Of a stretch of DNA of 64,000 nucleotides, positions 54,304-64,000 are shown piece after piece. The stretch covers positions 1 to 64,000 of the forward strand of contig NZ_JAEMHW010000002.1 in assembly GCF_016461705.1 (NCBI RefSeq), read 5' to 3'. Each line of letters begins with the position of its first letter. Positions within the stretch are counted from its first letter, which is position 1. The DNA is from Streptococcus vicugnae. GTDB taxonomy: Bacteria; Bacillota; Bacilli; Lactobacillales; Streptococcaceae. The position numbers were made by a program, and so were the translations under genes. The notes beneath the pieces are model-generated. The model was not told the DNA's origin. It made no database searches and saw only the letters and a list, made by a program, of their open reading frames with translations.

Positions 54304-55182
54304 ATGACTAAGAAAATTGGCGTCGGAAAGGCGCATAGTAAGATTATTTGGATGGGTGAACATTCAGTTGTTTACGGTTATCCTGCCATTGCTATTCCAC
54401 TTCAAGGAATTGAGGTTGAATGCCGTATCTATCCAGCTGATGAAAAGATTCACTTCGATTATTATGACACATTATCAACGGCTGTTTACGCAGCGCTAGA
54501 GTATTTGAATCACACAGATGTTTCCATCACTTATGCTATTCGTTCGGAAATTCCGCAAAAACGTGGTATGGGATCATCTGCAGCCGTTTCAATTGCTGCT
54601 ATTCGTGCCGTGTTTGATTACTTTGAGCAAAGTATTGACATGGATACGCTTGAAATTTTGGTCAATAAAGCAGAAATTATTGCACATTCAAATCCAAGCG
54701 GACTGGATGCTAAGACTTGTTTGAGTGACAAAGCTATTACCTTTATTCGTAATATTGGCTTTAATACGCTGGATTTGGATTTAGAGGCTTATCTGGTCAT
54801 TGCTGACACAGGGATTTATGGCAATACCCGAGAAGCTGTTGAGAAAGTTGCCCAAGCAGAAGAAGCTAATTTACCACATTTGGCTGCCTTAGGTGATTTG
54901 ACAGAGTTGGTCCAAAAGGCTATCAAAGAAAAAAATATTCAAAAAATCGGACCACTAATGACGAAAGCTCACACAGAACTTCAAGCTATCGGAGTTAGTA
55001 TCGATAAAACCGATAAATTAGTTGAGATCTCTTTAGAAAACGGTGCCCTTGGTGCCAAAATGAGTGGTGGCGGACTAGGGGGCTGTATCATTGCCCTTGC
55101 AGAAACAAAAGCTGCCGCAGAAAAAATTAGTAAAGCATTAACAGAAGGAGGAGCGGTTCAAACGTGGATCGAAAAATTGTAA
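54304..55182 (+). CDS. mvk: Mevalonate kinase
   Basis: Mvk phosphorylates mevalonate, the first ATP-dependent step to isopentenyl diphosphate. The 292-residue GHMP kinase has PQKRGMGSSAAVSIA (motif 2) and KMSGGGLGGC near the C-terminus (motif 3). It leads the operon mvk-mvaD-pmk-fni, with overlaps between all genes. RBS AAGAGAAGAAA. Confidence 0.96.
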   Translation: MTKKIGVGKAHSKIIWMGEHSVVYGYPAIAIPLQGIEVECRIYPADEKIHFDYYDTLSTAVYAALEYLNHTDVSITYAIRSEIPQKRGMGSSAAVSIAAIRAVFDYFEQSIDMDTLEILVNKAEIIAHSNPSGLDAKTCLSDKAITFIRNIGFNTLDLDLEAYLVIADTGIYGNTREAVEKVAQAEEANLPHLAALGDLTELVQKAIKEKNIQKIGPLMTKAHTELQAIGVSIDKTDKLVEISLENGALGAKMSGGGLGGCIIALAETKAAAEKISKALTEGGAVQTWIEKL

Positions 55183-56100
55183 CGGTAAAATCATATGCCA
55201 ATATCGCTATTATCAAATACTGGGGGAAAGCTGATGCGGTCAAGATGATTCCAGCAACCAGCAGTATTTCATTGACACTGGAAAATATGTTTACCACAAC
55301 AAGTGTTTCCTTTTTACCAGACTCAGCGACGCATGATGAATTTTACATCAATGGTGTTTTACAAGATGAAAAAGAACACGCTAAAATTTCTGCCATTATT
55401 GACCAGTACCGTGGGCAGCGTTCTGAATATGTTAAAGTTGAAACAAGCAATAATATGCCGACTGCTGCTGGACTTTCATCAAGTTCTAGTGGGCTTTCAG
55501 CTCTTGTTAAAGCTTGTAACGAACTCTTTGAAACTGGTCTAAGCCAGGCCGAGTTAGCCCAAAAAGCAAAATTTGCTTCAGGATCATCTTCACGTTCCTT
55601 CTTTGGACCACTTGCTGCTTGGGATAAGGATACTGGTGACGTTTATCCTGTTCAAACAGATCTTAAATTGGCAATGATTATGCTAGTTTTAAGCGACAGC
55701 AAGAAACCAATTTCTAGCCGAGAAGGTATGAAACGTTGTGTAGAAACGTCAACAACATTTACGGACTGGGTGAAACAATCTGAAAAAGATTATAAGGATA
55801 TGCTTGCTTATTTGAAAGCTAATGATTTTGAAAAAGTTGGAGAATTGACTGAGCGTAATGCCCTTGCTATGCATGATACTAACACTCATGCTAACCCTCC
55901 GTTTAACTATTTAACAGATGAAAGCTATCAAGCAATGGATTTTGTCAAACAACTGCGTGCTGAAGGTGAAAAATGTTATTTCACAATGGATGCTGGTCCA
56001 AATGTCAAAGTTCTTTGTCTTGAAGAAGATTTGGAACGTTTGACAAAACGCTTCGAGGAAAACTATCGTGTCATTGTTTCACGAACCAAGGAATTACCAG

Positions 56101-56114
<14 letters not shown>
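55164..56114 (+). CDS. mvaD: Diphosphomevalonate decarboxylase
   Basis: MvaD decarboxylates mevalonate diphosphate to isopentenyl diphosphate. The 316-residue protein has SYANIAIIKYWGKAD (residues 10-24) and the GHMP loop PTAAGLSSSSSGLSAL, and TMDAGPNVK near the end. It overlaps mvk by 19 bases and pmk by 14. Confidence 0.96.
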
Positions 56115-58117
<2,003 letters not shown>

Positions 58118-58118
58118 A

Positions 58119-58775
58119 TTATAGCATGAAGTAAACGATGGCGATGTATTGAAGTACAGAAGCAAGCAAGATAAATAGGTGCCAAATCATATGATCATAT
58201 GGACGTTTTCTAGCATAGAAAACAGCACCAATTGTATAAGCTAAACCACCTGCAACCATTAAACTCCAAAAGACAACTCCAGTTTTGCTAATAATACTTG
58301 GAATGATGAAGATGACTAACCATCCCATTAACAAGTAAAGAAAGAGTGAGAATTTTTCATTGATTTTCTTGGCGAAAATTTTGTAAAGAATACCAAAAAT
58401 TGTAGCACCCCATTGCAATATGATAATTAAGTAACCTAACCAGCCACCAACAAGTGAAAGAGCGACAGGAGTATAAGAACCTGCAATAGCAATATAAATC
58501 ATACTGTGATCAATGATACGTAAGATGAATTTTTGAGGTGAATCATATTGCATTGAGTGGTAAATGGTTGATGATAGAAACATCAAGAACAAGCTGATAT
58601 CAAAAATTGACATCCCAACAGCAGCCTGCATGCCATAGTGGTGATAACTGTAAATAGCAGTAATTGGTAAAAGAACAAGCATTGCTACCGCACCAACTGC
58701 GTGAGTGACGCTGTTTGCGACTTCTTCACCAAAAGAAAGGCGTTTACTGAGTTTAAGAGTCATGCTAGCTTTCAT
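58119..58775 (-). CDS. Hemolysin III/TrhA family membrane protein
   Basis: The 218-residue protein has seven membrane helices with the PAQR/TrhA pattern: EEVANSVTHAVGAVA, SSTIYHS, RIIDHSMIYIAIAGSYTP and KRPYDHMIWH, whose His and Asp can bind zinc. In B. subtilis TrhA affects membrane energy and lipid balance. The start at 58775 has AAGGAGA and overlaps the DUF1836 gene by 11 bases, so both are on one transcript. Confidence 0.92.
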   Translation of the reverse strand: MKASMTLKLSKRLSFGEEVANSVTHAVGAVAMLVLLPITAIYSYHHYGMQAAVGMSIFDISLFLMFLSSTIYHSMQYDSPQKFILRIIDHSMIYIAIAGSYTPVALSLVGGWLGYLIIILQWGATIFGILYKIFAKKINEKFSLFLYLLMGWLVIFIIPSIISKTGVVFWSLMVAGGLAYTIGAVFYARKRPYDHMIWHLFILLASVLQYIAIVYFML

Positions 58776-59208
58776 GAGATTCTCCTTCTAATTCGTGAAC
58801 CAATTCATGGGTTTGAAAATACAATTTCAAAGTTTGACAAGCAGAGACAACCACAGGTGGTAAATCATCAACTTTTTCACCGTTCATACAAGCTACAAAA
58901 TCATCATAACGTTTTTGCGACTGGTCATCAGCTGTCAAAAGTGCTAACGTTTGACTAATTTCTTGGATAGAAAAGACATTTTTCAAACTTGTAATCACAA
59001 TCAATCGAGCAACTTGTTTGCGATTGTATTTCTTTTTAATTGGTTTTTCGAGATGTCCATGTTTGACATAATTATTTATCATTGAAGCTGTTAAGCCTTT
59101 GCCATCTTGCTGGTTGGCTTGTCCAACTTGATTAACGTAAAGCAGTACTTGGTCTAAGTACAAATCAATTTCTGGTAATTCAGACCATTTTGGATAAGTT
59201 GGTTTCAT
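58765..59208 (-). CDS. DUF1836 putative regulator
   Basis: The 147-residue protein has the DUF1836 core: LTASMINNYVKHGHLEKPIKKKYNRKQVARLIVITSLKNVFSIQEISQTLALL, which looks like a MerR-type helix-turn-helix with coiled tail. It is co-transcribed with the hemolysin III gene. A 17-bp palindrome lies just upstream (59231-59247), which it may bind. Confidence 0.85.
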   Translation of the reverse strand: MKPTYPKWSELPEIDLYLDQVLLYVNQVGQANQQDGKGLTASMINNYVKHGHLEKPIKKKYNRKQVARLIVITSLKNVFSIQEISQTLALLTADDQSQKRYDDFVACMNGEKVDDLPPVVVSACQTLKLYFQTHELVHELEGESHES

Positions 59209-59230
59209 AAAGTTATATCTACCTCTTTAT

Positions 59231-59276
59231 CTAGTATTGATAACTAGATTATATAATTATCAAAAAATAAAGTCAA
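59231..59276 (-). promoter_or_regulatory. Promoter and palindromic operator of DUF1836-hlyIII
   Basis: On the minus strand the -35 TTGACT (59276-59271) and -10 TATAAT (59253-59248) are 17 nt apart. CTAGTATTGATAACTAG (59231-59247) is a 17-bp inverted repeat right after the -10, at the start of transcription, a place fit for repression. Confidence 0.8.
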
Positions 59277-59280
59277 GAAA

Positions 59281-59305
59281 AAAACTGTCCAGTGGACAGT
59301 TTTTT
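59281..59305 (-). terminator. Terminator after mvaS-mvaA, with a second copy upstream
   Basis: AAAACTGTCC-AG-TGGACAGTTTT (59281-59304) forms a strong hairpin with T on the minus-strand 3' side. The same GTCCAGTGGACAGTTTTTT recurs at 59336-59354 over the mvaA stop, without the left arm extension. Doubling of the hairpin is unusual and may be a small duplication. Confidence 0.75.
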
Positions 59306-59352
59306 CACGAGCCTGAAAATAGGAAAACGAGTCAAGTCCAGTGGACAGTTTT

Positions 59353-60627
59353 TTAGTTATCTCTAAGATTTAGTAAGATATGCTGAGCAGTTTCTAAATT
59401 CATATGTGGTGCTTCTAAAAGAGCTTTAACCACTTCAGAAACTTCTTTATCCTTGGCACCAGCAAGAAGTGCTAGTGATTTTGCTTGCAATTTCATGTGA
59501 CCTGCTTGGATACCAGTAGATGTCAAAGCTTTAACAGCAGCAAAGTTTTGAGCTAAACCAACTGAGACAATGATTCGTGCAAGTTGACGAGCATCTGGCT
59601 GACCAAGAAGATTATGAGCGATTTTAACAGTTGGATTAAGGCCGATAGAACCGCCTTTTGTTGCAATTGGCATTGGCAGAGTTAGCTGACCTCGAAGCAC
59701 CTGAGAGTCCTCATCAAAAGTCCAAGTGGCTAGACCACGGTACTGACCGTCTTTACAAGCATAGGTATTAGCGCCTGCTTCGATAGCACGCCAGTCATTT
59801 CCAGTTGCCATAACGACAGCATCAACACCGTTAAAAATACCTTTGTTGTGAGTGCTTGCACGATAGACATCTTCCTGGGCAAGCTTGCTTGCTAAATGGA
59901 ATTTGCGAGCTAATTCATGAGCTTCTTCTTTATTACGGCTGAGGTAACGTAGGTCAACTTGACATTCTGCAGTTACTAAAGATTCAGTCGCATAGTTTGA
60001 TAGAATTGCCATTAAACTTTTTCCGCCAGAGAGTTCTTCAAGACTTGGTACTAAAGCTTCCATCATGGTGTTGACCATGTTAGCACCCATGGCTTCCTGA
60101 GTATCAACTGTCAAATAGACAATCACGAAATCATCTTTTTCATCGATACTCAATTCACGAGCACCACCCCCACGTTTTACAATAGAAGGGTGAGCATCGT
60201 TAGCTAAGCTTAGCAATTGTTCAGAATGTTCGACGATAGCCTTTTTAGCGGCGCTTTTATTTGGAACGTCATAAAGAGCAACTTGCCCAATCATTTTACG
60301 TGAGTGAATTTGAGTTTTGAAACCTCCAGAACGTTTGATGATTTTAGCAGCAAAACTTGCAGCAGCAACCACAGAAGGTTCTTCGGTTACCATAGGAACA
60401 TTAAATACTTTGTCATCAATTTGAAAATCTGGTGCCAATGAAAATGGCAATGAAAAAGTTCCTAAAAGATTTTCTGTCATTTGATTAGCCGTTTCAAGTG
60501 ACAGAAGTTTATTAGCTTTTAAGTGTTCTAAGTTATCAGCACTGATAAGTTCATTATTTTCCAGATGTTCAAGGCGTTCAGCCAACGTTTTTTTGGAGAA
60601 TCCTCCCCAAGTCACTTTATTTGTCAT
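59353..60627 (-). CDS. mvaA: Hydroxymethylglutaryl-CoA reductase (class II)
   Basis: MvaA reduces HMG-CoA to mevalonate. The 424-residue protein has the class II length, VTEEPSVVAAASFAAKI (catalytic Glu), DTQEAMGANMVNT and the ATGNDWRAIEAG segment, with GHMKLQAKSLALLAGA and its His near the C-terminus. It overlaps mvaS by 11 bases. Confidence 0.96.
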   Translation of the reverse strand: MTNKVTWGGFSKKTLAERLEHLENNELISADNLEHLKANKLLSLETANQMTENLLGTFSLPFSLAPDFQIDDKVFNVPMVTEEPSVVAAASFAAKIIKRSGGFKTQIHSRKMIGQVALYDVPNKSAAKKAIVEHSEQLLSLANDAHPSIVKRGGGARELSIDEKDDFVIVYLTVDTQEAMGANMVNTMMEALVPSLEELSGGKSLMAILSNYATESLVTAECQVDLRYLSRNKEEAHELARKFHLASKLAQEDVYRASTHNKGIFNGVDAVVMATGNDWRAIEAGANTYACKDGQYRGLATWTFDEDSQVLRGQLTLPMPIATKGGSIGLNPTVKIAHNLLGQPDARQLARIIVSVGLAQNFAAVKALTSTGIQAGHMKLQAKSLALLAGAKDKEVSEVVKALLEAPHMNLETAQHILLNLRDN

Positions 60628-61792
60628 TTACTTTACCATAGATTCTTTGATGTTCACGAATTTCTTTGAGAGCATAGGCTCCAGTTTTGTATTCAGTAAT
60701 AGTTGCATTACCTTCAGCATCAATCACAGGCTCTTCAAAGAATATTTTTTCATAGTCTTCAACTGATAAACGGATACGTTGTTTAAGTGTTTCGAGACGA
60801 TTTGTTTGAAGCATATCTTTAAAACCATCGACCAGTGTTGCTGAGAAAATTTCTGCTACAGCACCGCTACCATAACTAAAGAATGCAATATTGTCACCAG
60901 CCACAAGATTTTTAGAGTTTTCAAGAAGTGAAAGAAGCCCTAAATAAATTGACCCTGTGTAGATGTTTCCAACTTGTTTACTATAGATAATAGAACTTTC
61001 AAAGTTTTCTTTGAGTTTTTCTTTAAGGTCCTCTGGTAGGTTTTTATCCATTACTTTGTTGAAGCCTTTGAGAGCTAATTTAGGAAATGGAAGGTGGAAA
61101 CAGAAAGCTGAGAAGTCAGCAAGTGAAGTGTCAAAACGTTTTTGGAACTCAGCCCAAGTTGTTTTCAACATGTCAAGGTATTGTTTTGTTGAGTAAATAC
61201 CGTTAACAAAAGGTGTTGTTGAATAGTTTGGACGCCAGAAATCCATGATATCACGTGTTTGAGCAACTGATTTATCGTTAAGAAGTAGGATACGTGGATC
61301 TTTTGAAATCAACATAGCAATACTTCCAGCACCTTGAGTTGGTTCACCTGGTGTGTTAACACCATAATGAGCAACGTCTGAAGCAATCACGAGAACTTTT
61401 GATTCAGGGTGCTTTTGAACATGCAAGCGAGCATAGTCAAGAGCAGCTGTTGCACCATAGCAAGCTTCTTTCATTTCAATACTACGAGCAAATGGTTGAA
61501 TTCCTAGAAGACTGTGGATATAAGTAGAGGCTGCTTTACTTTGGTCAATTGATGATTCAGTTGCCACAATAATCATATCGACAGTTTCTTTGTCTTCTTC
61601 GCTTAAGATACTTTCTGCCGCAGATGCACCAAGTGTCACAATATCGTCATTGACTGGTGTGATACTTAGATTATTTAATAGGAGACCTTTGCTGTATTTA
61701 TCTGGATCAACATTGCGGCTCTCGGCCAAGTCGTCCATATTCAGCACGTATTGTGCTGTTGCAAATCCTATTTTATCAATACCAATTTTCAT
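60617..61792 (-). CDS. mvaS: Hydroxymethylglutaryl-CoA synthase
   Basis: MvaS condenses acetoacetyl-CoA with acetyl-CoA. The 391-residue protein has the catalytic Cys111 in MKEACYGATAA, Glu79 in VATESSIDQSK and His in the FCFHLPFPK segment. A minus-strand extended -10, TGG-TAGAAT (61956-61948), would give a leader of about 145 nt, so control in the leader is possible. RBS AGAAAGG. Confidence 0.96.
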   Translation of the reverse strand: MKIGIDKIGFATAQYVLNMDDLAESRNVDPDKYSKGLLLNNLSITPVNDDIVTLGASAAESILSEEDKETVDMIIVATESSIDQSKAASTYIHSLLGIQPFARSIEMKEACYGATAALDYARLHVQKHPESKVLVIASDVAHYGVNTPGEPTQGAGSIAMLISKDPRILLLNDKSVAQTRDIMDFWRPNYSTTPFVNGIYSTKQYLDMLKTTWAEFQKRFDTSLADFSAFCFHLPFPKLALKGFNKVMDKNLPEDLKEKLKENFESSIIYSKQVGNIYTGSIYLGLLSLLENSKNLVAGDNIAFFSYGSGAVAEIFSATLVDGFKDMLQTNRLETLKQRIRLSVEDYEKIFFEEPVIDAEGNATITEYKTGAYALKEIREHQRIYGKVNDK

Positions 61793-62120
61793 GAAAAAAC
61801 CTTTCTCTTTATTGAATTTCCAATAAATGTTAGGGGGTTAAATTCGTACTTTCTTACCTAACAAGTCATTAAAAGGCGGGGAAGTCCTTTTAAAAAAGAA
61901 ATCCTTTTTTATCAAATTACGGCGTGACGAATAATTGTCCATTCATAATTCTACCACAAAGTATGCAAAATGCCCTATAAAAAATTCGTTTGTTTTATCC
62001 TTCAAAGTAATAGCGAATTCAGCCAAATTCGTTAAAAATACTAGCTTTTTTAGTATTTTTCAGATAAAATAGGAAGGAATGATTTTTTTAAATCAATAAA
62101 ATCAAAGGAGAATGGATAGC
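61793..62120. promoter_or_regulatory. Divergent mvaS/thyA regulatory region
   Basis: These 328 bp hold no ORF of note. AATTCG occurs three times (61841, 61983 and 62026) and CGAATT at 62014, the last pair forming CGAATT-CAGCCA-AATTCG. An extended -10 for mvaS is at 61956-61948 (minus) and a TAAAAT before thyA near 62067. The mvaS leader contains A/T-rich and GGACTTCC-type segments that may fold, but I cannot assign a known riboswitch. Confidence 0.5.
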
Positions 62121-62960
62121 ATGACTAAAGCAGATGTTATTTTTAAAGAAAATATCAAGAAAATTATGAATGAAGGGGTATTTTCAGAGAATGCACGTCC
62201 TGTTTACCAAAGTGGTGGGCAAGCAAATTCTAAATATGTAACAGGTGCTTTTGCGGAATATGACCTTAGTAAAGGTGAGTTTCCGATTACAACCCTTCGT
62301 CCTATTCCGATTAAAAGTGCTATCCGAGAAATCTTTTGGATTTATCAAGATCAAACCAATGATCTTTCAGTTTTAAATGATAAATATAATGTTAAATATT
62401 GGAATGATTGGGAAGTTGATGGGACTGGTACAATCGGAGAACGCTATGGTGCAGTTGTTAAAAAGCATAATATTGTTCGAAAAATTTTAAAACAACTTGA
62501 AGAAAATCCTTGGAATCGTCGTAATGTCATCTCGCTTTGGGACTATGAAGCGTTTGAAAATACTGATGGTCTTTTGCCATGTGCTTTCCAAACCATGTAC
62601 GATGTTCGTCGTGTTGACGGTGATATTTACCTTGATGCGACATTGACACAACGTTCAAACGATATGTTGGTTTCACACCATATTAATGCCATGCAATATG
62701 TCGCCCTTCAAATGATGATTGCAAAACACTTTGGTTGGAAGGTCGGTAAATTCTTCTATTTTGTTAATAATCTACATATTTATGATAACCAGTTTGAACA
62801 AGCAGAAGAATTATTACGCCGTCAACCAACTGACTGTCAACCACGTTTGGTTTTGAATGTGCCTGATGGAACAGATTTCTTTGATATTAAACCAGAAGAT
62901 TTTGAATTAGTTGATTACGATCCCGTTAAACCTCAATTGAAATTTGATTTGGCTATTTAA
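62121..62960 (+). CDS. thyA: Thymidylate synthase
   Basis: ThyA methylates dUMP to dTMP with methylenetetrahydrofolate. The 279-residue protein has [28 protein letters not shown], in which the Cys after LLP is the nucleophile, and [16 protein letters not shown]. This is the lactic-acid-bacterial subtype. ATG 62121 is preferred to 62112 because AAAGGAG at 62104-62110 gives a normal spacing to it. Confidence 0.95.
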   Translation: MTKADVIFKENIKKIMNEGVFSENARPVYQSGGQANSKYVTGAFAEYDLSKGEFPITTLRPIPIKSAIREIFWIYQDQTNDLSVLNDKYNVKYWNDWEVDGTGTIGERYGAVVKKHNIVRKILKQLEENPWNRRNVISLWDYEAFENTDGLLPCAFQTMYDVRRVDGDIYLDATLTQRSNDMLVSHHINAMQYVALQMMIAKHFGWKVGKFFYFVNNLHIYDNQFEQAEELLRRQPTDCQPRLVLNVPDGTDFFDIKPEDFELVDYDPVKPQLKFDLAI

Positions 62961-63042
62961 TCTTTTTCAGTGGCTTTCGTATCACATTTCAGCAATTTTA
63001 TAGGAAATCTGATAAAATGAAGGTAATGAATGAGAGGATAAT

Positions 63043-63537
63043 ATGACAAAGAAAATCGTTGCTATCTGGGCGGAAGATGAAAATCGCTTAATTGGGGTAA
63101 ATGATGGTTTGCCTTGGCGTCTCCCAAAAGAATTGAAGCATTTTAAAGAAACAACGATGGGACAAGCTCTTTTGATGGGGCGTGTGACCTTTGACGGCAT
63201 GAAACGTCGTATTTTGCCAGGTCGTGAAACCTTGATTTTGACTCGTGACAAAACATTTGAAGCAGACGGTGTAACAGTTGTTCATGATATGGATGACGTA
63301 TTTGAGTGGTTTAAGAACCATGATAAGACACTTTTCGTAGTCGGTGGAGCAAGTATTTATAAGACCTTTTTACCTTACTGTGACGCCATTATTAAAACAA
63401 CAGTTCATGGTGAATTTGAAGGAGATACTTATTTCCCAGAGGTCGACTTAAAAGACTTTAAAAAGGTTTCTGAGTCATTTAATGAAAAAGATGACAAAAA
63501 CGCTTACGATTTTACGATTACAGTTTTTGAAAAATAA
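63043..63537 (+). CDS. folA: Dihydrofolate reductase
   Basis: DHFR regenerates tetrahydrofolate, working with ThyA. The 164-residue protein has IWAEDENRLIGVNDGLPWRLPKELKHFK (substrate and NADPH contacts), MGRVTFDGM and FVVGGASIYKTFLPY. RBS GAGAGGA. It follows thyA by 82 bp and precedes a small gene and clpX, the usual streptococcal order. Confidence 0.95.
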   Translation: MTKKIVAIWAEDENRLIGVNDGLPWRLPKELKHFKETTMGQALLMGRVTFDGMKRRILPGRETLILTRDKTFEADGVTVVHDMDDVFEWFKNHDKTLFVVGGASIYKTFLPYCDAIIKTTVHGEFEGDTYFPEVDLKDFKKVSESFNEKDDKNAYDFTITVFEK

Positions 63538-63552
63538 CACAGGGAGAAAGGA

Positions 63553-63723
63553 ATGCAAAGAAGTATTTTCGGTGTATTCACGGCTCTACTAGCAGTTATC
63601 TGTTTTTTGTGTGCTCTCCCAGCACTTCGAAAAAAACGCTATGGATTGGCTGCACTTTTGTTTTTGAATGCATTTACTAACGTTGTAAATACCATTCATG
63701 CCGTGTATGGTACCTTGTTTTAA
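63553..63723 (+). CDS. Small 56-residue membrane protein
   Basis: ATG 63553 follows AGAAAGGA and the frame ends at TAA 63721-63723. The 56 residues hold two hydrophobic segments (IFGVFTALLAVICFLCALPA and YGLAALLFLNAFTNVV) split by the basic RKKR, so it is a helical hairpin in the membrane. It stands between folA and clpX, where streptococci have a similar short gene of unknown function. Confidence 0.75.
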   Translation: MQRSIFGVFTALLAVICFLCALPALRKKRYGLAALLFLNAFTNVVNTIHAVYGTLF

Positions 63724-63765
63724 TTAATATATATATAGAAAGAATAGAGTTAGAGAGAACAAAAA

Positions 63766-64000
63766 ATGGTTGGAAATCGAACAAATGATGTAAAAGTATA
63801 TTGCTCATTTTGTGGAAAAAGCCAAGAGGAAGTTAAAAAAATTATTGCTGGAAACAATGTTTTTATCTGTAATGAATGTGTGGCTTTATCCCAAGAGATT
63901 ATTAAAGAGGAGTTAGCAGAAGAAGTTCTTGTAGATTTGGCTGAAGTTCCAAAACCAAAAGAATTATTAGCTACTCTTGATGAATATGTTGTCGGTCAAG
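63766..64000 (+). CDS. clpX: ClpX, ATP-dependent Clp protease ATPase subunit (5' part)
   Basis: The 78 visible residues contain the N-terminal zinc-binding domain, [10 protein letters not shown] and [12 protein letters not shown] (four cysteines), and the start of the AAA+ linker [12 protein letters not shown]. ClpX unfolds tagged proteins for ClpP. The gene runs off the window's right edge. The start is ATG 63766 after GAGAGAAC. Confidence 0.95.
   Translation, partial: MVGNRTNDVKVYCSFCGKSQEEVKKIIAGNNVFICNECVALSQEIIKEELAEEVLVDLAEVPKPKELLATLDEYVVGQ

Noticed and set aside
61841-62031. Repeated AATTCG as a CRISPR or other array
   Set aside because: The repeats are six bases, irregularly spaced, and no spacers or cas genes exist in the window.

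Overview
The window is a low-GC Firmicute chromosome segment from the genus Streptococcus. Gene content and order point to the S. bovis/S. equinus complex (S. gallolyticus, S. infantarius, S. lutetiensis, S. equinus), which is close to the mutans group. The support is a full mevalonate pathway, thyA-folA-clpX, gdhA, a queCDEF operon, a RelP-type alarmone synthetase fused to a two-component operon, and strong Shine-Dalgarno sites throughout. As I recall it, the S. mutans UA159 order rcrRPQ / relPRS / LysR / amino-acid ABC transporters / mevalonate genes / thyA / dfr / clpX is matched here, except for one large block. No rRNA, tRNA or CRISPR array was seen.

Layout. 1-2.2 kb: the end of a membrane-protein gene and a frameshifted ISLre2-type transposase. 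2.2-7.3 kb: housekeeping operon (DUF1149, DegV, dapB, cca, ABC-F ATPase). 7.3-10.8 kb: heterodimeric ABC exporter. 10.8-13.5 kb: queuosine precursor operon queCDEF with a candidate preQ1 leader and an attenuator-like terminator. 13.5-16.7 kb: DUF308 protein, gdhA with a GlnR box, an acetyltransferase and a deformylase-like protein. 16.7-20.8 kb: MarR regulator plus a second heterodimeric exporter (rcrRPQ-like) with its operator inside the promoter spacer.

20.8-41.8 kb is the most interesting part. It is a 21-kb accessory block lying between rcrRPQ and relPRS. It holds an unknown 623-aa protein, an AraC-controlled beta-glucoside-type PTS with a ChbG-like deacetylase, and then a long co-directional run. 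That run starts with an OpuC-type binding protein and continues through an ABM monooxygenase, PPC/DUF296 protein, acetoin-reductase-like SDR, zinc macrodomain, 2H phosphoesterase, class M sirtuin, ferredoxin-nitroreductase, esterase and a domain-swapped GH3 glycosidase. After a divergent HxlR pair come an oxidoreductase, a MarR regulator and the permease/ATPase genes of an OpuC-type transporter that has no binding protein beside it. Three promoters in the block share one 19-bp palindrome overlapping the -35 box, two with exact spacing and the same CATAAT -10. They sit before the 623-aa protein, the lone binding protein and the oxidoreductase-MarR-transporter operon. I infer one regulon, probably under the MarR protein at 39.3 kb, that joins the split transporter to the ADP-ribose gene cluster.

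41.8-64 kb is conserved. relPRS is followed by an aldo/keto reductase and a LysR regulator. Three promoters carry the same T-N11-A LysR-type box about 50 nt before the -10. They drive a small membrane-protein gene, a zinc methyltransferase-like (UroD family) gene with an amino-acid ABC transporter, and a second amino-acid ABC transporter. Then come mvk-mvaD-pmk-fni, hemolysin III, a DUF1836 regulator, mvaA-mvaS on the minus strand, thyA, folA, a 56-aa membrane protein and the start of clpX.
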